The notes beneath the pieces are model-generated. The model worked only from the letters and a program-made list of their open reading frames with translations, made no database searches and was not told where the DNA came from. Positions 1-8,517 of a DNA stretch of 64,000 bases are shown here, piece by piece. The DNA comes from Acidithrix ferrooxidans (GTDB taxonomy: Bacteria; Actinomycetota; Acidimicrobiia; Acidimicrobiales; Acidimicrobiaceae): the NCBI RefSeq assembly GCF_000949295.1, contig NZ_JXYS01000025.1, positions 41,715 through 105,714 of the forward strand, given 5' to 3'. How positions within the stretch are numbered: position 1 is the first letter of the stretch; every line of letters starts with the position of its first letter. The position numbers and the translations under genes are program-made.

Positions 1-69
1 GGCCGTGACCACGAATGACTTACCGGCATTGGAGCCAGTTCCAGTAACTAACAGTCCTTTATTAGACAT
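1..69 (-). CDS. cobQ: Cobyric acid synthase, N-terminal fragment (runs off the window)
   Basis: Only the first 23 codons lie in the window. They begin at an ATG and contain the start of a glutamine-dependent amidase of the CobQ/CbiP family: a short beta-strand followed by the P-loop-like motif GTGSNAGKS, which differs from CobB-type GSASGVGKT. CobQ makes four ATP-dependent amidations on adenosylcobyrinic acid a,c-diamide to give adenosylcobyric acid. The start overlaps the end of the upstream cobD-like gene by 8 bases, so it is the last visible gene of the minus-strand cobalamin operon. Identification rests on the motif and on position in the operon. Confidence 0.8.
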   Translation of the reverse strand, partial: MSNKGLLVTGTGSNAGKSFVVTA

Positions 70-1060
70 TCCAAGCACCATACCTTTGACAGATCTCTTC
101 GAGTGAGCCTTCTAGGCGATCCAATCCATGCTCGTCACAAACGGCTATTCGAACTCCGTCGATATAGCCAAATGATCCACCACTGCGCAATAAAATCCCC
201 TTTTCTAGGAGCCTATGTAATAGCCTCGGTGCGTCTTTGATGAAAAGGTAATTTGCATCAGAGCGACAAGGAACCAACCCAGCCCTTGTCAAGATCTCGA
301 CAAGGCGGCGTCGCCCTCTAGCGGTTTCAAAAGCAACTTGGCTCAGATCGATTCGCTCTAAGATCAAAGGCACCATCGCCAAGGCGAGGCCAGAAACCGA
401 CCACTGCGTCTTAGCTCTACGAATTGAATTTGCAGTCTCATGGTTAGGAGCGATCAAAAAACCAAGCCTCAAACCCGGTAGTCCAGACAATTTGGTCAGC
501 GAACCCAATGAAAATGCACCCGTCTCAAAGTCGCGTCGCGTCCAAGTGCCAGTTGCGATAGGGTAAAAAGCTTCGTCGTAGACGATCACATCATCAACAT
601 CACCTATCAATTGGCCACTTGGATTATTTGGATTAGAGACTATCATTTGCCCGCCACTACTATCGGCAAGGTATCGGCTATAAAGTCCAAAGTCAAAACG
701 AGAGACCTTTGCACTCTTGATGTACCCACAGACTAATGAGATCGCCTCGGCGCCGCCATTGGTCAAAACCAAGAGGTTTGGATCGACGTTGAGTGCCTTC
801 GCTAGAAGATTAGTGCTTGAAGATTCATTGGGATATCGGCTAAGGGAGTCTAAAGATGCGATCAAATCCTCGCGAAAATCCGGGGCAGCAAAATTAATGG
901 ATGCAGAAAGATCCAAAAGTGACCCGGCCTCCATCAAAAGAGCCTCTTCGATCATCCCACCATTGCCTCCATGGGGGGAGTTGGCGAGACCTAGTGCCAT
1001 CTCAGCGACCTTATCATGATCGCATTTCGATATAGGCGTGCCAACGGGTATCTTCAACAC
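62..1060 (-). CDS. cobD: PLP-dependent threonine-phosphate decarboxylase (CobD/CobC type)
   Basis: This is a 332-residue fold-type I aminotransferase-like protein. The motif NPNNPSG lies at residues 143-149, and the PLP lysine is expected in SLTK at Lys190, followed by a glycine-rich GLPGLRLGF stretch. The histidinol-phosphate-aminotransferase-like family includes L-threonine-O-3-phosphate decarboxylase, which makes the aminopropanol phosphate joined to cobyric acid by CbiB. Its place between cbiB (7-base overlap upstream) and cobQ (8-base overlap downstream) supports this role over histidinol phosphate aminotransferase. The N-terminal 30 residues are less typical, so the start could be further downstream. 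Confidence 0.85.
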   Translation of the reverse strand: MLKIPVGTPISKCDHDKVAEMALGLANSPHGGNGGMIEEALLMEAGSLLDLSASINFAAPDFREDLIASLDSLSRYPNESSSTNLLAKALNVDPNLLVLTNGGAEAISLVCGYIKSAKVSRFDFGLYSRYLADSSGGQMIVSNPNNPSGQLIGDVDDVIVYDEAFYPIATGTWTRRDFETGAFSLGSLTKLSGLPGLRLGFLIAPNHETANSIRRAKTQWSVSGLALAMVPLILERIDLSQVAFETARGRRRLVEILTRAGLVPCRSDANYLFIKDAPRLLHRLLEKGILLRSGGSFGYIDGVRIAVCDEHGLDRLEGSLEEICQRYGAWNV

Positions 1061-2112
1061 GGAGATCCATCGGCTGCCAAAGGGCCAGAGTCATAGGAGT
1101 TGTTAGAGTTCGTAGTCACCTTTAGCCCAGGTGAAAGAGCAATTGCCACACCGATTGCGACCATCCAAAGTGAAGCTCGATCTACAACCTCAATCGCACG
1201 CCTTACATCCGCCGGTGTTGCGCCCCTTGATCCGCCCAATTTGGGTCGATCAGATAAGACCCCGTCATATGTGATTGGACCGCCCAAGGCTACATCGAGC
1301 ATATTTGCTAGGGTCGCCTCCATTAAGCCAGCATTGGGAGAAGGGTGAGCTCTAGATTGAGAGTGACTCAGACGAACTATCTTGATCACTTGTGCAAGGG
1401 TTGCTCCTCCCCCTCCCAAAATCAGGGCCAGTGATCCAAGTCGTGCCGGGAGATACCCCAAGGCGTCGTCAGTCTTAGCCGAGACAAATCCAAAGTTAAC
1501 ATAACGCTTATTCAAATGCCCCACCATGGCATCTGCTGTATTTGCCACCCTGTGTAAGAGTGAAAAGCGGTTACCGCCGACGCCCTCCCAAAAGATCGTC
1601 GCCGCCACAGCATCGTTGAAATTTTCAGCTAACGTTTCAACCAGAGCACTAGCGATAGCTTCGAAAGTTAGTTCGGCGGTATCCCTCCCAACGACCATCG
1701 AGAGAGCCCGTCGCGCAGGAGCGATATCACCGGCCTCCAAATGAGTCAGAACCTCCTCCACGTGCTGAACTAGAGAACGGCGCCCAAGTGCTAAGTATGT
1801 TGCAAAGGTCTCCCTCTTCCATCCCCTTGGAACCAACCCGAACAAGGCTATCGGAGCGGCTAGAGCAGCCAAATAACGAAGGCCCCCCGCCTTGGTGTCG
1901 CTCCAAAAGATCTCTTGCGCAAAATTGGCGTATCTACCATAGTGCACCAAAGGATGAATTGGGGATGGCAATTCACCAATTGTGGAATCTAAAAGGTAAC
2001 CACCCACTATTCCCATTGCCCTTGAAACACTAGAGTTTGCTCCAACCCTAATGCGTAGGCCCTTGGCCATTTTCTTCTTCTGTCTCGCATAAAAAACCAT
2101 CGTAAATCCCAA
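1054..2112 (-). CDS. cbiB: Adenosylcobinamide-phosphate synthase, membrane protein
   Basis: CbiB/CobD-type integral membrane protein that joins cobyric acid to aminopropanol (phosphate). Family hallmarks are a GGYLLD...HPLVHYGR segment near residue 37, an E(T)LAENFNDAV stretch in the middle (family pattern ESVAEN.VDG) and AHPSPNAG.MEA towards the C-terminus. Several hydrophobic segments fit a polytopic protein. The first 30 residues are basic and not conserved. The listed start is a TTG; an ATG four codons in and further ATGs at residues 15 and 33 are possible starts. It overlaps the next gene by 7 bases, so translation is probably coupled. Confidence 0.9.
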   Translation of the reverse strand: MGFTMVFYARQKKKMAKGLRIRVGANSSVSRAMGIVGGYLLDSTIGELPSPIHPLVHYGRYANFAQEIFWSDTKAGGLRYLAALAAPIALFGLVPRGWKRETFATYLALGRRSLVQHVEEVLTHLEAGDIAPARRALSMVVGRDTAELTFEAIASALVETLAENFNDAVAATIFWEGVGGNRFSLLHRVANTADAMVGHLNKRYVNFGFVSAKTDDALGYLPARLGSLALILGGGGATLAQVIKIVRLSHSQSRAHPSPNAGLMEATLANMLDVALGGPITYDGVLSDRPKLGGSRGATPADVRRAIEVVDRASLWMVAIGVAIALSPGLKVTTNSNNSYDSGPLAADGSPC

Positions 2113-2221
2113 CTCAAACCCCTAGGCCACGACTAAACGGCGCAACCTGATTCAAACAATCAACAAATCCTCAAAAAATTAAGCGACAAACGAACAGCGA
2201 GGAGCCACTAACGACGCCAAT

Positions 2222-2950
2222 CTACCGAATAGCGCTTAGGAAAAATCCAACCTCAAAGGCGACCCCGGCAGCCCCAAGAACATCACCGGTGACTCCACCT
2301 AGGCAAGACCGCGCACGCCAAACAACCAAAATAGCCAACAGCGAGCCAAAAACAATGCCAACAAGCGGCCTTGCTCCTTCCAAAAGAGTCATAACGGCGA
2401 CAATTGCAACGACCTCTACAATCAAAACAGCCATTATCGATTTAGTTTCTGACTCCTTGGTCAGACCAAAGACCCCAATCATCGAATTAGATCGAGCTGG
2501 CTTTTGGGAGATGACCAAAAGAGCCATTATTGCCCTAGAGAGGCCATAACCGCCAATGATCAACGCGCCAAAGCCAAAAGATGAACTCAGATATGAAAAT
2601 CTAAGCAAAAGTACGGTTCCGACCGTGATCGCACCAAAGGCACCGATTTGAGGCTCTGCCATCACCAAGAGGCGTTTTTCTCGTGACAACGGCGCTATCA
2701 GACCATCGCCACAATCGGCCACCCCATCCAAATGAAGCCCACCGGTTATAACTACATCTACCCCAACCAAGACGCCACCAAATGGTATGACACCCAAAAA
2801 TGGGTGGACCAAAAGAGAAACGATCACAATAACCAAACCAAGCAGCATCCCTACTATCGGAAACACAGCAAGTGATCCCCGGGAGAGGCGACCTCGAGTG
2901 GGAAAGATCGATAAAAAACTAAGTGATGCAAAAAAACTTCTCATCGTCAA
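2222..2950 (-). CDS. cobS: Adenosylcobinamide-GDP ribazoletransferase (cobalamin synthase)
   Basis: CobS catalyses the last assembly step, joining adenosylcobinamide-GDP with alpha-ribazole (phosphate) in the membrane. The family signature GGLHLDGVADCGDGL is present around residues 70-84, preceded by a hydrophobic segment and followed by several more membrane segments. At 242 residues it has the usual length. It lies 16 bases downstream of cobU and about 110 bases upstream of cbiB. Start TTG at 2950, with an ATG two codons later as alternative. Confidence 0.92.
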   Translation of the reverse strand: MTMRSFFASLSFLSIFPTRGRLSRGSLAVFPIVGMLLGLVIVIVSLLVHPFLGVIPFGGVLVGVDVVITGGLHLDGVADCGDGLIAPLSREKRLLVMAEPQIGAFGAITVGTVLLLRFSYLSSSFGFGALIIGGYGLSRAIMALLVISQKPARSNSMIGVFGLTKESETKSIMAVLIVEVVAIVAVMTLLEGARPLVGIVFGSLLAILVVWRARSCLGGVTGDVLGAAGVAFEVGFFLSAIR

Positions 2951-2966
2951 CTATCACGACCGATGG

Positions 2967-3482
2967 TCAGCTCCACCATGGAAGCTCAAGAGACATCAGA
3001 CGATTAGCGACAACTAAGAATGCTTGATCAGCTATGTTGGAGATCTCACCGGACAAAAGACCAACCTTGTCAACAAAGTCAAATGTTGTAGTTGATTCAG
3101 GATGAACGCCCGCACCGACGACCTCCCCAACTACGACGATTGGAACATGTCTATTTCCAAGAGCGCTACAAAGTCTCTCAATCGGAGCGCAAAAGTCCTG
3201 GTATCGCACTAACCAGGTACCTATTGAATCAATTAAAAGTGGTGTAGTGGCATTGACGATTAGATCGACGAGTTGATCTCCCGACTCCAATTCAATAGTT
3301 GACATCCAATAGGCGCGCCGAGATTGGTGCCTGGCAATACGATCATTGATGTCATTGGATTGGCCCAGTGTTGCGACATAGGTGCAGCGCTGACCGTAGC
3401 GTTCCATCCACTTCTGGGCTATATCACTCTTACCTGATCGCGTTCCTCCAAAGAATACAACCAGTTCCTTATCTACTTTCAA
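2967..3482 (-). CDS. cobU: Adenosylcobinamide kinase / guanylyltransferase
   Basis: A 171-residue protein with the P-loop GGTRSGKS at residues 12-19 and the usual CobU layout: residues WM.R.G near 25 and AYW...LESGD near 57. CobU phosphorylates adenosylcobinamide and transfers GMP to it, giving the substrate of CobS, encoded immediately downstream. The start is a TTG preceded at about 6 bases by GAGGA. It is the first gene of the minus-strand operon and follows a cobalamin riboswitch. Confidence 0.92.
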   Translation of the reverse strand: MKVDKELVVFFGGTRSGKSDIAQKWMERYGQRCTYVATLGQSNDINDRIARHQSRRAYWMSTIELESGDQLVDLIVNATTPLLIDSIGTWLVRYQDFCAPIERLCSALGNRHVPIVVVGEVVGAGVHPESTTTFDFVDKVGLLSGEISNIADQAFLVVANRLMSLELPWWS

Positions 3483-3527
3483 GATGTCCTCGCATCTCGC
3501 GACCCCATGGGCGCGAACTATTTTTTA

Positions 3528-3675
3528 GGTCAAATCAGATATCCTGGCTCCGTTTCATCACCTTCGCACAACCTTCCAGATGAGATTTTCATCCGTGGCA
3601 TTGCTGTGCGATGCTCCACGTTACAGTTGCGGGACAGCGCGGGCATTTCACCCAACTTCCCTGAAATTCCAATTT
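3528..3675 (-). promoter_or_regulatory. Cobalamin (B12) riboswitch controlling cobU-cobS-cbiB-cobD-cobQ
   Basis: Read on the minus strand, the leader contains the B12-box core GTCCCGCAACTGTAACG (3619-3635), preceded by GGGAAGTTGGGTGAAATGCC as in the conserved aptamer. Downstream come a TGCCACGG.TGAAAA segment, a GGAAGG segment and GAGCCAGGATATCTGA (3535-3550), matching the order of conserved aptamer pieces. It ends about 45 bases before the cobU start, leaving room for an RBS-sequestering expression platform around GAGGA. High B12 would be expected to shut the operon down. Boundaries are approximate. Confidence 0.93.
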
Positions 3676-3694
3676 CATACTACCGTTTAGAAGT

Positions 3695-4219
3695 ATGGGA
3701 ATTGCAGATTCAATCGTATTACTAAACACAGGTCACGGAAAAGGAAAGTCTTCGGCGGCTTTTGGAGTCATGTCACGTGGATGGGCGCGTGGATGGCGAG
3801 TAGTTGTCGTTCAATTTATCAAGTCAGGCAAATACAAAACCGGTGAAAAAAAACTTGCTGACACACTGGGAATTGAGTGGCACACCCTAGGGGATGGCTT
3901 CACATGGGAATCGACCGATCTTGATGAAACCGCCGCTAAAGGACGCCACGCCTTTGGCGTCGCTAGAGACCTCCTTATCAGCGGCGACTACGACCTGATA
4001 ATTCTCGACGAGCTTACCTACGCCATAAAGTACGATTGGGTGCGTGAAGATGAGGTTATCTCAGCGATAACAAACCGCGCGAAAAAGACAAATGTTGTCA
4101 TCACCGGACGCGATGCAACAGATGGGTTGATAGAAATAGCCGACACTGTTACCGAAATGCGCAAGATCAAACACGCATACGACCAGGGAATCAGGGCAAA
4201 GAAAGGCATTGAGTTTTGA
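3695..4219 (+). CDS. cobO: Cob(I)yrinic acid a,c-diamide adenosyltransferase (BtuR/CobO family)
   Basis: A 174-residue protein with the nucleotide-binding motif GHGKGKS at residues 13-19, then GWRVVVVQFIKSG and a YDLIILDELTYA Walker-B-like stretch near 107-118, all typical of CobO/BtuR. It transfers the adenosyl group of ATP to the corrin cobalt. The start ATG lies only about 20 bases from the 5' side of the oppositely directed riboswitch, so its promoter must overlap the riboswitch template. No strong RBS is visible. cobB follows after 43 bases on the same strand. Confidence 0.93.
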   Translation: MGIADSIVLLNTGHGKGKSSAAFGVMSRGWARGWRVVVVQFIKSGKYKTGEKKLADTLGIEWHTLGDGFTWESTDLDETAAKGRHAFGVARDLLISGDYDLIILDELTYAIKYDWVREDEVISAITNRAKKTNVVITGRDATDGLIEIADTVTEMRKIKHAYDQGIRAKKGIEF

Positions 4220-4262
4220 TGGTGACCCGAAATTACTGCGGCCAATTTAATTCTTCATCAAA

Positions 4263-5720
4263 ATGACCCAGGAGACAAAAATCCCAGACAATGACTTTAG
4301 ATCCTTCCTTATCGCTGGTTCGGCATCAGGAGTTGGCAAGACATCTATCTCAATTGGAATAATGGCTTTACTAAAAAAAGCTGGCTATCGAGTCGGAGCT
4401 GCAAAAGTTGGACCAGATTTCATAGACCCCTCTTATCATCAAATCGCAACGGGACGCCCAAGCTACAACTTGGATTCGTTTATGACGGGGAGAGATGGCG
4501 TGTCGACCTCCTTTTATCGCGCATGCGAAGACAACGACGTCGTTGTCGTAGAAGGCGTAATGGGACTCTTCGACGGCTCTGACAAACTAGGCATCGACGA
4601 AAAAACCATCAAAGGAGATCCCCCCAGGTTAGGATCACACCACTCAACCTACGAGATATCTAAAATCTTGAACTTACCGATAGTCTTAGTCCTAGACGGC
4701 AGGGGTCAGTCGCAATCCATTGGGGCCCAAGCATCTGGCTTTATCGAGCATGCAAGAAAGGCCAGTGGCGACTCCAATATAATTGGGGTGATAGTCAACA
4801 AGACCAAGAGTTCCCGCCATCAACAGCTGATGGATGGTGCCTTTAGCAACCTGGGAATCAGGTGCTTTGGGCATATTCCCTATGGTTCGCTCCCGAATCT
4901 AGAATCGCGTCACCTAGGTCTAATACCAGCCCTCGAGCGCTTAGAAATGGTTGCGACCCAAATCGACCAAATAGCCGATCGCCTCAGCCAATCCATCGAC
5001 ATCGAAGAGATCTTAGAGAAATCAACGTCAGTGGCTCGACCGAGCCAACTTCGGCTCAAGGAGAAAGCACTTGGTGCTCATTTAGCGGCGCCAAGGAGTT
5101 TGGCCCCAAGGTCAAAACCCTTACCGATTGCCATGACCATAGGAGCGGCATTTTCCTTTATGTACCAAGAAAATATCGACCTGATCAATGAAGCTGGCGG
5201 CCAAATCGTTCCATTTGATCCCTCAAGAGAGGCCTTCCCTAAAGATGCAGTTGGACTCATAGCCTCTGGAGGATTTCCTCAACTTTACCCAAGAGAGATC
5301 ACAAACAGCGCTGGCCTATCTTTGGAACTTCAAAGACGACATCTCGATGGAATGCCGATATGGGCTGAATGCGGTGGTTTGATGTGGCTCACCCAAGCAA
5401 TCGACGAGATCCCGTCAATCGGACTCCTAGATTGCAAATGCGCGATGACAAAAAAACTAACCCTAGGCTACAAAAAAGCGACGGCCACCGTCGAGAACCT
5501 ACTCTTTGAGGCTGGATCAACGATCTACGGCCATGAATTTCACTACTCTAGGATCGATGTCGAGACTCAATCGCTCATTTCAGACGACTCGCCGATCTCC
5601 TGTTTCGCATCCCCAACCTTGTACGCTAGCTATCTTCATCTCCACCTTGGAAGATACCCAGTTGCTGCGAGCCGCTTCATTGAGGCCGCAAGAAGCTTCC
5701 AGAACAAAAGCACCATCTAA
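4263..5720 (+). CDS. cobB: Cobyrinic acid a,c-diamide synthase (CbiA/CobB)
   Basis: A 485-residue glutamine-dependent amidase. The N-terminal synthetase domain has the P-loop GSASGVGKTS at residues 19-28, then VGPDFIDPSYH. The C-terminal class I glutamine amidotransferase domain has WAECGG with nucleophile Cys370 and a late HEFHYS/LHLHL pair contributing the catalytic histidine. It amidates the a and c side chains of cobyrinic acid, the step before adenosylation by CobO encoded directly upstream. A hairpin terminator follows about 100 bases downstream. Confidence 0.95.
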   Translation: MTQETKIPDNDFRSFLIAGSASGVGKTSISIGIMALLKKAGYRVGAAKVGPDFIDPSYHQIATGRPSYNLDSFMTGRDGVSTSFYRACEDNDVVVVEGVMGLFDGSDKLGIDEKTIKGDPPRLGSHHSTYEISKILNLPIVLVLDGRGQSQSIGAQASGFIEHARKASGDSNIIGVIVNKTKSSRHQQLMDGAFSNLGIRCFGHIPYGSLPNLESRHLGLIPALERLEMVATQIDQIADRLSQSIDIEEILEKSTSVARPSQLRLKEKALGAHLAAPRSLAPRSKPLPIAMTIGAAFSFMYQENIDLINEAGGQIVPFDPSREAFPKDAVGLIASGGFPQLYPREITNSAGLSLELQRRHLDGMPIWAECGGLMWLTQAIDEIPSIGLLDCKCAMTKKLTLGYKKATATVENLLFEAGSTIYGHEFHYSRIDVETQSLISDDSPISCFASPTLYASYLHLHLGRYPVAASRFIEAARSFQNKSTI

Positions 5721-5820
5721 AAGCAATAGCTGCTAAAAGCTTTTGGCGCCGAGACCATTGGTTTCCCGAATCCATATTTATCCCGAATCCAAATGATCCT
5801 TATCTAGCTAAAAATACTCA

Positions 5821-5867
5821 CCGAAGTTCTTTAGTGGCAAAAAGCTTCGGCTTTATTGCTTTGTTTC
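5821..5867 (+). terminator. Rho-independent terminator after cobB
   Basis: A CCGAAG...CTTCGG stem extends inward with further T-A pairs (one mismatch) around a short loop and is followed by a T-rich tract, CTTTATTGCTTTGTTT. The position fits termination of the cobO-cobB transcript. The rest of the 320-base gap between cobB and cobI holds no gene that I can see. Confidence 0.7.
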
Positions 5868-6042
5868 TCCTAGAGTCGGTATTTCTCCTAGCATTGGGCG
5901 CATCTCTGAGACGGAAAAAACTATCCTAATATTTGCAAAAAGATCAATTGATTTAGACCCCAAGTAAGGCCTTTAGTTGATACCCTTGCGCTCTAGAGTT
6001 AGATCAAGATCGAAACTAAAAAAGATTTTGAAGATCTTGCTC

Positions 6043-6762
6043 CTACCCAAAGTCGGACCTTATCGCAGGGGAAATTACGGTAGCAAAATAACTTAAATAG
6101 TCTTCGGACACCAAGGAGGCTTCTACGATTCTCTCAATCTGAGTTCCCAATTGTTCGCCAACTAGCGCTTGGCTCAAACGATCGGTTTTGGCGAGTGCCT
6201 CTCTGACCTTGCCAAAACGACGCCCACACTTGTAAATTACCACAGTTGCCTGCCTATCAGCCAAGAGGTCGCAAAGGCGATCGAGATCTTCGTCTTGGAC
6301 TACCGCTACGACATATAGCCGCTCGCTATTATCCAAAAGGTCCATATTGACGCGGCAAGCCAAGTAAGTAAAGGCTGGTATCCCAGGAACCATCGAGATC
6401 TCAACGCCATTATCCAATTGCGAGACCGCCCTAGCCAACGGATAAAACGTGGAATATAGTGATGGATCCCCTAGGGTCACAAAGGCTACATCTTCATCTG
6501 GAGCACATCTCTCAAATAGCTCTCGTGCAGCCGCCTTTGCACTACTTTCACGCAAAGTTTGGCCAGAAGTTCCCCGAGTCATTTGAAAGACGATCCGTTC
6601 AATCTCACGATTTGGCAAAATCGCTCTCACAACCTCTTCTGCGCGACCCGAACTTTCCATCGAGATCGTGGGCGCTAAAAGAATAGAGGCGGACTCAAGG
6701 ATCTCCTTGGCCAAGATAGTCATCATCTTCGGATCACCAGGGCCTACCCCAACGCCATACAA
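6043..6762 (-). CDS. cobI: Precorrin-2 / cobalt-precorrin-2 C20-methyltransferase
   Basis: An SAM-dependent tetrapyrrole methylase of about 240 residues. It starts with the family motif YGVGVGPGDP and carries GDPSLYS near residue 99 and GIPAF near 127. CobI/CbiL methylates C20 of (cobalt-)precorrin-2. No ATG is available at the conserved N-terminus; the listed start is TTG. A better-spaced GAGGAG (6779-6784) favours an in-frame CTG at 6769-6771, three codons earlier. It stands alone on the minus strand, convergent with cobB. Confidence 0.9.
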   Translation of the reverse strand: MYGVGVGPGDPKMMTILAKEILESASILLAPTISMESSGRAEEVVRAILPNREIERIVFQMTRGTSGQTLRESSAKAAARELFERCAPDEDVAFVTLGDPSLYSTFYPLARAVSQLDNGVEISMVPGIPAFTYLACRVNMDLLDNSERLYVVAVVQDEDLDRLCDLLADRQATVVIYKCGRRFGKVREALAKTDRLSQALVGEQLGTQIERIVEASLVSEDYLSYFATVISPAIRSDFG

Positions 6763-6784
6763 CCGCCGCAGTTTACTTCTCCTC

Positions 6785-7177
6785 GTTAAATCTCCAACAA
6801 GGGACCATATCTTACAGGGATTTTAGATTCAACTAACCCGTCGCTCCCAGGAAGTGATCCTAACGGAAAACCGCTAAGAAAATCTTCACTTACCGCTTAA
6901 AAAACGCCCCTTGTGTCGATATGTATGATTGCGAATACAAACAACACTCAAAGTGGTATTTTGTGATAATATTAAAAAATACAGTTCGAAAAAAGAAATA
7001 TAAATAGGATTGAAGAGATGCACTTTTAATTGCGATATAGTTAGCGTCTTGTGCGCTCAAATAGTGATTCAGCAGACTAGTGACGAGAGATAAGAAATGA
7101 TGTGCCCCGACGGACCAAGATGCGATTACAAGCCACTTGGGCATAAAACCTTCAGAACGACTAAGTAGACCTTCGAC
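6785..7177 (+). promoter_or_regulatory. Divergent intergenic leader between cobI and the first GGDEF gene
   Basis: This stretch of about 390 bases has no plausible gene; it is AT-rich around 6960-7010. It must hold the promoters of cobI (leftward) and of the diguanylate cyclase (rightward). The sequence TTTAATTGCGATATAGT at 7025-7041 recurs exactly upstream of the second diguanylate cyclase gene, at a similar distance from the start codon (about 135-150 bases). Confidence 0.5.
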
Positions 7178-8218
7178 ATGCCAAAACAGAGCGAGCCGGG
7201 CAAGTTTGCTAGCGCAATTGAAAAAACACAACTAAACCATTGGCTAAAAGACGCACCTACTTCACTTCCCCTCACCACAGGTTCAAGGGGCAAATGGATC
7301 AGTGCATTGGTGATTGCTGGAAGCTTCATGGGTATCGTCATAACCTACGCGCTCGGGTCTCCAGCTTTCTTTCTAATTGACTACATCCTAAATGGTGCAT
7401 TTATGATCGTCGGATTTGCAGTATACGCAATGGCTGAAAGAATCGGCCGGGTTGGCATCAACCTAGTGGTTATCGCGTCCACCTCGGTAATAACCCTAGA
7501 GATAGCAACAGGATACGGAAAAGATCCATCAATCCTGGCAGTTGTCTTTTATGTATGGGTTGCACTCTATGTCTTTTCATTTCTTTCCACCGCTGAATCA
7601 CTTGGTCATGTTGGATATATCATTGTCGCCTACACCATTGCAATTGTTTATGGCGACAAACCAAGCGCGCCGCTAGCGGACTGGCTTTTAACTGTGTCAA
7701 CCGTGATCGTAGCGTCAACAAGTTCTGGGTATTTAAATTACACGATTCGCCAAATTGCAATTACCGATTCAATGACATCCCTATCAAATCGCAAGGGATG
7801 GGATTTAGCTGCGCCCCGTGAACTCAATAGAGCTCGAAGAAATGGCGCCTTTGTGGTTTTGGCGATGATCGATATGGATGGCTTCAAAGAGATCAACGAT
7901 ACACATGGCCACCCAATGGGAGACCAAATCCTAATAGATGCAGCCAAGGCAATCAGAGCGAGCGTTCGTCCATTTGATATAGTCGCTCGATGGGGTGGCG
8001 ATGAGTTCATCTTTTTAAGTTTGGTCGCAACGCGAGACGACGCCAATGCATTTATTGATCGAGTTGTCACTAACATACAAAGCGTTAGCCCGATCTCCTG
8101 TGGCGCTGTTGTAGCTTCACCAGATCGTGAGATACAGGAGATGATTGACGCTGCAGACGCTGCGCTCTATCGCTCGAAAAGAAATCTAGAAACGTCCTAC
8201 CAATTGCTAGACATTTGA
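7178..8218 (+). CDS. Membrane-bound diguanylate cyclase (GGDEF), copy 1
   Basis: A 346-residue protein. The N-terminal ~185 residues form about six hydrophobic segments beginning near residue 40, a sensor domain I do not recognise. The C-terminal GGDEF domain keeps the active motif RWGGDEF near residue 273 and the preceding I-site RPFD, which in this family binds c-di-GMP for product inhibition. ITDSMTSLSNRKGWD and DMDGFKEINDTHGH are also intact, so activity is expected: two GTP to c-di-GMP. It is a close paralogue of the gene at 8876-9916. Both are inserted among cobalamin genes without obvious metabolic link. Confidence 0.93.
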   Translation: MPKQSEPGKFASAIEKTQLNHWLKDAPTSLPLTTGSRGKWISALVIAGSFMGIVITYALGSPAFFLIDYILNGAFMIVGFAVYAMAERIGRVGINLVVIASTSVITLEIATGYGKDPSILAVVFYVWVALYVFSFLSTAESLGHVGYIIVAYTIAIVYGDKPSAPLADWLLTVSTVIVASTSSGYLNYTIRQIAITDSMTSLSNRKGWDLAAPRELNRARRNGAFVVLAMIDMDGFKEINDTHGHPMGDQILIDAAKAIRASVRPFDIVARWGGDEFIFLSLVATRDDANAFIDRVVTNIQSVSPISCGAVVASPDREIQEMIDAADAALYRSKRNLETSYQLLDI

Positions 8219-8298
8219 TTGATAGATTTCTTACAAGAGCAATCAAAAGCCAAAAACACCGTTGAGCCTTCGTGATAATCGAAAAAAGTAGCATCATT

Positions 8299-8517
8299 TT
8301 AAATTGCGACCATAAACCTCTTCGATTTTTGCCATATCCCAGATTGGAACCACAAACTTGGAACTACCCGTGGAAGGTAATATTCAACTCTAACACCATA
8401 TGACATGAGCAATGGCCCATCTTTTCCACAGCTAGAGTGCAATGCCACCCCGTTGCAAACAGGACAATGCAACCAGGGCAAAATATTGGTGAGTTTTGAC
8501 AAGAATTGATAGGCCAT
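8299..8517 (-). CDS. Possible 72-residue cysteine-containing small protein
   Basis: The reading frame between the two cyclase genes starts with ATG, 6-7 bases after TGAGGT, a reasonable RBS. It contains HCPVCNG and a third cysteine in SSCGKDG, then a hydrophobic/aromatic segment with LWFQSGIW. I recognise no family. It could be a small metal-binding protein or a chance frame. It is antisense to the cyclase pair. Confidence 0.3.
   Translation of the reverse strand: MAYQFLSKLTNILPWLHCPVCNGVALHSSCGKDGPLLMSYGVRVEYYLPRVVPSLWFQSGIWQKSKRFMVAI

Noticed and set aside
62..1019. Plus-strand reading frame of 100 codons inside the cobD-like gene
   Set aside because: It is the antisense shadow of a well-supported gene and has no recognisable motif.
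3520..3720. Second riboswitch on the plus strand for cobO
   Set aside because: The conserved cobalamin core is readable only on the minus strand; the plus strand of the same DNA lacks any known aptamer pattern.
6890..7341. Minus-strand frames of 71-113 codons before the first GGDEF gene
   Set aside because: No RBS, no conserved motif, and they overlap the start of the cyclase gene.
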